Origin: Daphnia carinata
Taxonomy: Eukaryota > Arthropoda > Branchiopoda > Diplostraca > Daphniidae
DNA length: 64,000 bases
Direction of reading: 5' to 3'
NCBI RefSeq assembly: GCF_022539665.2
Contig: NC_081331.1
Coordinates: forward strand, 13,424,638 to 13,488,637
Below are positions 55,601 to 64,000 of this stretch, piece by piece. The translations under genes were made by a program, and so were the position numbers. Under the pieces are notes generated by a model. That model ran no database searches. It was given only the letters and a program-made list of their open reading frames with translations, and had not been told where the DNA came from. Position 1 is the stretch's first letter; every line of letters starts with the position of its first letter.

Positions 55601-55888
55601 GAATGGAACCGTCGATTCTGCTGGAGTCGGCTTTTGTTAGCTCTGCCTCCGCCGAGAGGAGTCCTAGCCCCGGCCGATTGCCATCAGGCGGCCATCAGTC
55701 ATCCGCAGCAGTCGGCCATGCCATCGGCCTATTCCGGCATCATGCTGTCGGGTAATAATGCGAACGGTACTGGTGTTGGCTGCACGACGACCACCAGCAA
55801 CTACGCCACGGGTGCAACTGCTTCTGCCAGGCACCATCACAAGCTCATCCATCAGCGCCAACTGCCCACTGTTCCGGAAACGATCTGA
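49689..55888 (+). CDS. Toll: Long-type Toll receptor (Toll-6/Tollo-like)
   Basis: Exons are 49689-50089, 50418-52247, 54081-54144 and 54224-55888; all joins keep frame and give a 1319-aa type I membrane receptor. Order of parts: signal peptide with hydrophobic core at about 27-40; a Ser/Gly-rich insert at about 55-85; a long leucine-rich-repeat array (about 140-725) in exon 2; a first cysteine cap (NPFQCDCDMEWLQ); the linker HCFALCHCCDFDACDCEM; an LRRNT (CPTNCSCYHDQSWSTN); several more LRRs; a second cap (NPWSCQCDF); a membrane segment at about 1048-1072; a TIR domain at about 1100-1240 (box 1 FDALVIYS, box 3 FCW at 1230-1232); and a 79-residue low-complexity tail. The double-cap ectodomain and the Cys-rich linker match insect Toll-6, Toll-7 and Tollo, which act in tissue patterning and immune regulation. 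Which of these is the orthologue was not resolved. The TIR box 2 region is divergent. Confidence 0.95.
50090..50417 (+). other. Toll intron 1
   Basis: 328 bp, GTAAGA donor and TTAAAG acceptor. It interrupts the codon for Ser134, between the N-terminal segment and the LRR array. Nothing else was seen in it. Confidence 0.85.
52248..54080 (+). other. Toll intron 2 (1.8 kb)
   Basis: This is by far the longest intron in the window, with donor GTAAGT and acceptor AAACAG, and it splits the first cysteine cap after CDCD. It holds a poly(C) run at 52416-52428, a T-run near 53218-53234 and a GT run near 53950. Open frames inside it show no recognised product. Confidence 0.85.
52416..52428. repeat. Poly(C) tract, 13 C
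   Basis: An uninterrupted run of 13 cytosines inside Toll intron 2. Confidence 0.93.
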
Positions 55889-56223
55889 TGAGTCAGTCCT
55901 CCTCCTTTTTTTTTTGGGAAGGGGTGGGTGCTTGTTCCTCCTTTCTTATTCAGCCAATGATGTATCGCGTTTCCTTACCCAGCTTTTTCTATCCATTATG
56001 ATATACACTCATCATTTTTTTTTCTTTCTTTATTCTTTATCTTTCCGGATGGACTTTTTTTGGCCCCTCCGTATATTAGAGACTATGTTGTGCTTGGCCA
56101 ACTCCTTAACGATCTACCTAGCCGTCTTTTAATTTAAACGAGCCCCAATCATTGTTGCATTTAAGCTGCGCATCATTTGATGATCTTTAAAAACAAAAAC
56201 CCGATTGGAGACAGCGAAGAGGA

Positions 56224-56229
56224 AATAAA
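56224..56229 (+). terminator. Candidate poly(A) signal of the Toll gene
   Basis: AATAAA about 336 nt after the Toll stop codon, the first such hexamer downstream. Confidence 0.4.
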
Positions 56230-57530
56230 ATGTACATTGTAAGATACATCGAAAAACACGGCCGCAATTTCACTTCAAAATAAGGGAGGGTGATGGATTA
56301 AAGCGTCGATCATTCAAGCGGATGTAAAACATTTCAAGCGAACCAGATCTATTATGGGCGATAGGGATAAGAGAGAGAGGGGGGAGATTTGAATTTTCCT
56401 TTAAAAGAATCCCGAGGCAGCTGCCTGAACTGTCTAGTCGGATCGAATGTCTCTACTTTATTTTCTAAACTATTACATTTCTCTTTAAAAAAAATATTAC
56501 ATAATAGCGCTATGGACAAGGTGGCGACAACCTACCCACGTTTATTCAATAGATAACGTTTTCTGTATATCTTCACATCAAGAACGAGCAACTCTAGCAG
56601 CTTGCGTTTAAAAAGAGCAGCAGGGCTGCACATCAGATACGGTTTTTCACCCTCCTTTTTTTATGATACACAAATTTAAGCTCCCTCCATTTTTTTTTTT
56701 GAATCAAAATCTTTTTTAATTCGTGGACGGAACCCATCGATATCAAAACCGTTTACATCTCTTTTAATATTCCCCCCTCCACACGGTTCTTTTGTGTCTG
56801 AAAGATTCTTTTTTTTTTAAATGGGGAATATATTTCCTCGTTTTTTGATTGAATCGACAGTTCGTCCCCATCGTCGATCAATACAATTGTCGCTCTGTTT
56901 TTACGAGAGGCCTATATAACCGAAAGCCACTACACACATTCATATAAGCCACATAAGGGGTTACAACTGCTGGCTTGTGCGGTCTATTAATGCATCTGTA
57001 TAAGAAACTGGGTGTGTTGTGTATATTATATATATATATCTGTTTGAATATTCGTCTAGAGCTGGACCCCCTTGTACGACCCTTCTCGGTCGACCGTGCA
57101 AAAGAGAAATCGATTGTCCGGGAGCGGAGCAGTAGAAGAGATGGGGAGGGGAGGAGAAACTGCATGAAAGGAGAAGGGGGGAGAACATTTGTGATGGCCA
57201 AAGGCGCGTGCACAGTTTTTTTTTTTTCTTCGAGTCAGTAGGGTCTGTCAAGCTAATCAGTCCCGACTCTCTCTTTTGAGAAACTAACATCCGCTGGTTC
57301 CTTCTTCTTTTTTCTCCCCCTTGCTTTTCTTAAGTATAGAATTACAGCAGCAAGATTCATCTCTATAAAATATAAAGACAGACTTTCTGGCGGAAGGTTG
57401 GGTTCCCGTTGTTGAACTTGCGCAAGAAATCGAACTGCCAGTGCCTTGTCAGTAGTTGTGTATTACACGTCTGGAATATTTAAGAAAAAGACTGGCGAAG
57501 ACAAAAGCGAAACGAAAACTTGCGTATAAT

Positions 57531-57541
57531 GGGGGGGGGGG
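57531..57541. repeat. Poly(G) tract, 11 G
   Basis: An uninterrupted run of 11 guanines in non-coding sequence downstream of the Toll gene. Confidence 0.93.
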
Positions 57542-60500
57542 ATGTGTAAAAGACTAATCAATACTGTTACTCTCTCTTCTTTAACTCACGTATATTTGTA
57601 GCAAATTGTAACTAACGTGTTACATGTTCGCATAATCCTTCATACTCCTTTTTGTACATGTAACGTGTCTGTATATCAATATCTAACCCTTCCTTTTTCT
57701 TATTATTCTTGTATATATATTAAATAATTATCATTCATATTTATACATAGATAAGGGATGAGAATTTTTTTTTTTTATGTACGTGGTGTCTTTCTCTTAT
57801 TGATATATCTGACGAAAATAAAAAATAAATTGAAGAGCATTTCATTTTTTTTTTTTTTCATGATCTCTCGCGTTTGACAATAGGATCACAATCTGTTTGT
57901 TGGGAAATCGATGTGAAGAGGCTTGACAAATAAATTTTTCTTTTTTCATAACATATGATGTGAGCGTTAGAGTGCCTCGAAGTATAGTGTGGGAGTTTTA
58001 TAAATGGTGCCGGAGGTGAGGAAAATGAAAGAAAAGGGACGTACACGTAGAGTAAATCTGAAATCATTTTTGACTGGCTGGATGAGACTTTCTTTCTTAA
58101 AACTAATTTTTTTTTTTTTTTTTTTGCAAACTATTCACTGAAAATCCTCGGGTTCTTGAGGCTACTCCAGTTCAAGATGAGATCGTAAGTGCCTGGAAAT
58201 ATTTTGTTTAAAACATGGGCGTTGTGTAGAATTTTTTTCGAAAGGAATTGCAATTGTTATTTCAGGAGCATCGGGTACAAGATTCCTCGTTTATTTATTT
58301 CTGCCGTCCGCCTCGTTGCAATTTTCGCAAAAAAAAAAAAGAAGAAAGAAAATTAGTTTTCCAGAATTTCTTATTTTCTGTGTTCACAAACACACAAAGA
58401 GTTCTGCAGTTGTATCGATCGCCAGCGAAAGAAGAATCTTGGGCGGAAAGAGAAAAGAAGTTCTCGTTTCCTTTGCTTTCATCCGTCGTCATCGACGATG
58501 TCTCCGGTGTTCGGCAAAAGTCAACTCTTTTCTTGCCCTTATGTTTAAAGACTTGGCGAAGCTCTTGGCCTCTTTTTTATTTTTCCATCGCCATTTTCTT
58601 AACTTTGATTTCTTTTCGGCCCTTTGCAAAACAGAGAAAAGTTAGACGTCCAAATGCAAGGATATGATGTGGTTCGATAACTTTTTTAGATAATCCTAAA
58701 GACATACGCAACAAACAGCCTCTTTTTTTTTCTTATCCTTTCCTCAGCCCACAGCTCTGTAATAATATCCGCAATCTCCTATAGTTTATATAAACCTTTC
58801 CCCTCCTCCCGAAAAAGAGAGAGAGAGGGCAAGTTGCCAGTAAGCCACGAAATGATTTGGTCTTGGCTCTTTTTCTAATATTTCCCCACCAACCCAAATA
58901 AAAACGTGGGGGGAGGCGATGAACATCACGTGTGTGCGTATAGACGAAAGCAAATGAGAATAAGCCACTTTGAGCTGCCGCTATGTACTCGTTCAAAGAG
59001 ATTAAACACCACCACCATCAAATAGTAGAGCGTGCGCCCCTTTATATAAATATATAAAAGAATAGCGTGTACTATTTTCAAGTTGAATACATTTGAAACG
59101 AGATCCACACATCCGTAATAATATGGGCGTTTCTCTTTCGGGATTTTATTTTTTTTAACTATCACCGCTCATTTGCATACGACGAATAGGGTGAACGATT
59201 GAAATCCACTTAAAAGCCGTACGGGATCAACATGATGTCACTTCTGTGTTTTCAACGACAATTTAAGGGAATAACGTAAAACCTTAGGGACTGACGTTAA
59301 ATTTAAGAACGTGTTCTCTATTGGCAACGCCCCGTTCAGTCCCGCGTCATTAGTGTTAATCATCTTTCTAGTTAATCCCCCTTTTTTTTCTTTTTGAGGT
59401 AACATCTCAAAACTAGGGGAAGGAAAAAAATACGGAGAGAACTAAAAGGATAAGAGTAACAATCGTCGTCAACGAGACACAGACAAGGGCGACGCCCCAT
59501 CTATGGCCGAGCGCGAATGAATAGTGTCGATAGAAAGCTATATCTTTGACGTGTAGATGATTGACGTAGCCCTGACTACATCCATATTAGCGATACACCT
59601 TCACAATGTATAACTATATTATCTACGTTTTTTTCTTTCCCCCGCAGAAAGATAATGACAATCTTCACTTCCTTATGTAGCACTTGGTTCAATATATAAA
59701 TGCTATATCTTTGTGCGCGTTCTATACCCTTAGCGTTTTTACAGGCTTACGTTTACTCCCCCCAGTATGCGATGCACTGTTCGGTTCTTATTATTCTCTC
59801 TTTAAAAAGTATACGTTTTCCGCTTCTTTATAATAACGAAACTGTCGCCGACAGACGACGCCCGTATAACTAAACAGCGTAGTTATTACAAGTCCGACAC
59901 ATCACAAGAGGGGAAAACGTTGTAACGTGTGTAAGAACTTCTGGCAGTGAAGGCAAAAAACGACTCAACGCATTTGCTTTCCCTAAGAAATTTGGGAACG
60001 TTTTAATAACACGGGGGGGGGCAAAAAAGGTATGACAGAATGCGAAATCATCTCGAGTTTTGCATAAAAGTTTAAAAGGAGAAACAAAAAAATAATAACG
60101 ACCTTGCAAATAACAGATGCGACAGCCAACGTCTTCCAGTTTTCGCAGAATATAACGCTGTATATCTTTGCTCGCAAGTGGAGTTTCGAAAAGATGGGGC
60201 AGGAAAATGATTTGGGAATTCAAAAAGGGATTTTTAGTTCAAAGTAGATATGCCGACATTTAAACTTTTGCTTTGGCTTTTTTACCGTTACGCTGATGAT
60301 ACTTAACTGTTGCCTTATTACGAAGAAGAACCTCTGCGCAGTTCATCAAGTTTGATTTTTTTTTCGCGAGGTACAACAGGGAGCACAAAAGCTGCCTTTG
60401 TATTTTAGGAGAGCTCGAAAAACACATTGTCGATGTTACTGCGCAATATATTTGGACGAAAGGGATTGAAAGTCTTGCATCAGCTTTTGAAAACAAAGTT

Positions 60501-61687
60501 TCAAAGCCTTTGTCTCGCATGCCCATCCAATTAGCCGCTTCCTTTTCTCTATCTTTTTTCCCACATTCTCCAGTAGAAACAGAAGGAACGAGAAGAAAAG
60601 AAAAGTACATAGATAGAGAGAGATGAGTCTTTCAAGTTTTTAAGCCTTTGGCGCCCAATCAGTGGAGGATCATCATGTATCGAAGAGTTCAGTCCTTTTT
60701 TTTTGCCAAGTCGTGCGCGTTCTTTTTAAATGAACCAATTGGCTGTCCCGATATCACGAAGACGCTTTGTGTAGACGAGTTCATTTCTGCGTCCCCTTCT
60801 TCTCCCCCCCCCCCTTGCTTCACCATTATAATTATTGCATTTGTAAAGTCGATGATGTGGAACCTGTACACGATATTAGACATCCAGTGAAGCGGTTTCA
60901 GAAAAGAATTGGCCGAGACTTCAAATCTCCTGATTTAAAGCAACGAAGCGGACGTTATTGATTCGATTTCAAGGAAAATTCTAGCGACGATTGAAAAATG
61001 GGCTTGTTAATTTCACAGTTTCATCGCTGATTGTGTTTAACAGACAATATAAAAAGAAGCCTCTATTCTTTAATGCTCCAGTCTTCCCCTAAAAATAAAT
61101 TTGACTATGGGCGGGCCTTTTGAAACTATCACGGAACCAAGAAAGGTCGAGGGCAGCACAAAAGAAAAAGGCAGCTTCGCAATTATAAGACGAACGGAGG
61201 AGGGAAAACTTGATTAACAGTATCCGCAGCAGTAAGAAAGAAGTACACGTATATTAACGCAGCACAACGAATGAAAGCATCACGGAACAAATAAAAAATC
61301 GACCGTCTATATAATTAGAAAACCATTCAAGAATTTTTTTTAGGAGGGGTTTGTACACAACTGAGCTATAATACCATCCTGCTTTTTTTACGCTTTGTTT
61401 TTATTGTTACATTTTTTTTTTTTTTGCTCTTTCCCTCCTACCTTCTTGAAGAGGGACGCGTGTATCGCATAAAACTCTGAAATGTAAATGCTTGGATTGG
61501 CGCTTTGATCTATTCGGGAAACCCCGATGTATTCGTTTTTATGACATTTTTTTGTGTGTCTCTCAATCGAAAGAGAAGCTAGCGCTTCTTCTATATCGCT
61601 TGTGAAAAATGTATAGCATCACCCTCGTCGCATACCGAACTGTGCAGATGTGAAGAATGTCGTTGTATACACATATCACAGAGCGAA

Positions 61688-61710
61688 AGAGAGAGAGAGA
61701 GAGAGAGAGA
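61688..61710. repeat. (GA)n microsatellite
   Basis: About eleven GA units, roughly 190 bp upstream of the TATA element of the candidate promoter at 61897. Confidence 0.9.
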
Positions 61711-61896
61711 AAGCGAAATTGGATACGGACAGAGAAGAATATCAATCTCGGATGTATTTTTCTGGATGTAACGCTCCCTCCATTGCTTGGTGGATGTGTT
61801 GACACAGAGAATCCACGACCGTTTTTCTTTTTATCTAGACATATATAAATCTCGTCCGAGGGATGTAGACACCATTCTTTTTTTTTTTCTAAAGTA

Positions 61897-61991
61897 TATA
61901 TAACGTTGATATAAATTAAGCGAACATCAGCAGCATCGACTTGGGAAAGACAACAAGCCGGAACTTCCACACTTCATCCGTCCCTTTTTTG
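61897..61991 (+). promoter_or_regulatory. Candidate TATA promoter and non-coding first exon
   Basis: TATATAA at 61897-61903 is followed 32 bp later by an initiator-like CATCAGC (A at 61929). A splice donor G|GTGAGTACG begins at 61992. Together these describe a first exon of about 63 nt on the plus strand. Its coding exons were not recognised within the remaining 2 kb and may lie beyond the window. A GA array sits just upstream. Spacing and order are good, but each element alone is common. Confidence 0.3.
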
Positions 61992-64000
61992 GTGAGTACG
62001 TGTTAGTCCGGATAAGAAAATGAAAGAGACCTCTTTTTTGAATAATAGATGTCTAGTAATACACAAGGAGAGTGCTCTACTATACTATTCACTGAAACTG
62101 CGAATGAAAAGGAAAGGTCTTCATCTGATTGTATTTGGAGAATCGTCTGCATACGTTCGTTTTTGTTTTAAATAGACGTTTGGATGAACATATCATTGAA
62201 TGAGATGGAACAAAGTTTGTATAAATTAGCGAAGCTTTTGTTGTGTACAAGCAATACACGTTTATTCATTGCGGATCAAAGCTAATATTTGATTAATATT
62301 CTTGCTTGTTTTTGCTGGTGTATACAAGGGACCCCAAAGTTGAGATTAAACGCAACTTTGTATTCTCAATTTTATGAATGGATAATTAAACAATGTATTC
62401 CCTCTTTAGCTGAGCACGTACCGGTTTATACATAGAGAAAATCCTGTGCTGTACGAACTATTTTTAAACTTTTCAATTTTGTATTGATTTTTTTTTTGTT
62501 ACCCACTCTTGCAAGGCTATAGCGGAACATCTATTGAGTTGGATACGTGCGCACATCCGCCAATGACTACACAGAATAAAGACTAGTCCATCAACTGATT
62601 ACTACCAACTTTTTCTTTTGCCTCCCCTCTCTGCGTTCACGAGTTGTTTTCGTCCCTTTATTCACCGGTTATCTATAGTTATAATGTTTAAAATAAAAAA
62701 ACAAAGTTCCTTCTCCGCCTTATACTTTCCCTGATTTCGTTCGAGAAAACTGTTATTGTTTTATTGATATAAAAATGTATCTGAGGGTATGTGACTTAAA
62801 CATCAATACGAGATATATGACCACACTATCTTTTGACGTAAAATAGACGCCGATTCAGATTTTTTCTTCGGTCATGTTAGCCATTCTATAGCCATCGAAC
62901 AATTTGGGGGGAGAGACGCGACATCCATCAAACATTTTGTCGCCGGCAAATCTCTTTCTGACTCACCCACACGGCTGTTTGTCGACGCTCGGCACGACGA
63001 TTTCCCCTTCACGACATCAAGATCGGACCCGACTTGAATACAAAAGTACCGCAGCTCCAATCTTTATGTGTGCCATTAACGTATGTACAGAGCGAGGCTC
63101 TTTTATTTTCAGCTTACCAAATATGATGAAATGGTTTGCAAGCCAAGTCTGTGTCATTACATCGAAGATGTTTCGCGTTAGACGCGGGTTGAAACTGGAG
63201 GCGTTAAATCAACGTTAGTAGAACAGCTGCTCCGGCATGTGTGAGAAATAATCACGTGTTGTATAAATGCACAAGACTTGCGGATTGCGTGGAAACATCG
63301 AAAAAATTCGGCTATCGACCATGTGTGTCTTTTATATTTGTGAGACGCATCGAGGCGTGAGGCGACAAATGGCGTGGGTTTCGAACCATCATCATCAAGT
63401 TTTCACTTCCGTTTGCTGTCTATTTTTTGTTTTCCTTCTATCAATATGAAACAAGATGGAGGAACTAGCGGAAACAGCCAACGACTGAATTATTAAAGTT
63501 TTTGGTAGGTATAGGCACAGAAGAGGGAAACTTACCGCTAGACTCTTGAAGAACTTTACGCTATTCGCTCTGCCGCCAACGCTGAAATTTCAAAAAATCT
63601 GTACAACCAAAGTAGACAAATAAAAAGCCAAAAACACGTTGACAGGGGTCGTCTTTTTAATTCTCGCTGTATTTTTTTGGGTTTTTCGTTGTTGTTGAAG
63701 TGTGCTCTTCAGATAATGACGTCACTCATTAAAAACTATGCAGACCGTGCGCACGCCTCAATACATTTCCAATTTTTTTGTATGTTTCGGGACTTTTTGT
63801 CAGCTAATGACTGTTAGTGTCTTTATACGTGAGAGCTTCTGCGATGATGAAGATTCTGCTGATCTGTGAAAGTTCCATACTATAAGAACAAAAGAGAGAG
63901 AGACAACAACGATGAGAAAAAAAAATCTAGGATGAAAGAAGTAGAAAGGAAAAGGAGAGAAAGAATGGACCAAGTTCCAAAGATAACATACAGAGTACAT
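61992..64000. other. Non-coding stretch to the window end
   Basis: No recognised exon on either strand. If the promoter at 61897 is real, this would be the first intron of that gene. The open frames at 62904-63218 (+) and 62872-63060 (-) overlap each other and match no family I know. Confidence 0.5.

Larger units (their letters stand above)
55889..61896. other. Toll 3' UTR and non-coding stretch
   Basis: The beginning is the Toll 3' UTR. Beyond it no coding sequence is recognised; open frames are short and low in complexity. It includes G- and C-runs at 57531-57541, 60013-60021 and 60804-60814 and a GA array at 61688-61710. Confidence 0.55.

Overview
The window looks like nuclear DNA of an arthropod, most likely a branchiopod crustacean of the Daphnia type. 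This is an inference from four things: introns of about 58-93 bp with GT-AG ends, metazoan spliceosome, centrosome and Toll genes, an arthropod-style long Toll receptor, and AT-rich spacers full of homopolymer and dinucleotide runs. No prokaryotic, viral or organellar gene was seen.

Layout. 1-24.8 kb is a long non-coding stretch with microsatellites, a 28-base poly(G) run, a degenerate repeat island near 11 kb, a GC-rich hairpin near 22.5 kb and one weak promoter/first-exon candidate at 1.86-2.03 kb. At 24.85-25.42 kb lies an isolated two-exon gene for a small secreted Tyr/Pro-rich protein with a Gly-rich tail. A further 7 kb without recognisable genes follows.

32.4-42.3 kb is a compact gene block: an initiator tRNA-Met gene; DHX16/Prp2 spliceosomal helicase (minus strand, six coding exons); CEP43/FGFR1OP centrosomal protein (plus strand, head-to-head with DHX16 across about 400 bp); a carbonyl-reductase-like SDR (plus strand) whose reading frame is broken by one apparent missing base; and a CCDC28-family gene (minus strand). 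A 53-codon small ORF sits about 100 bp upstream of CCDC28 on the opposite strand. The spacers on both sides of the reductase gene carry several related copies of a repeat family, one of them a foldback element with a perfect palindromic centre.

42.3-49.7 kb is non-coding and is probably upstream regulatory sequence and 5' UTR of the next gene. 49.7-55.9 kb holds a four-exon long-type Toll receptor (Toll-6/Tollo-like, 1319 aa) with an unusual TIR domain. 55.9-64 kb has no recognised coding sequence; a TATA/initiator/splice-donor arrangement near 61.9 kb may be the first exon of a gene that continues beyond the window.

The genes are mostly housekeeping (splicing, centrosome, carbonyl metabolism, translation initiation) plus one receptor. 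They do not form an operon or a recognisable new system. The least explained items are the orphan secreted protein, the divergent TIR domain, the foldback repeat family and the small ORF. All exon boundaries were worked out by hand from reading frame, GT-AG signals and family similarity; no search was run.
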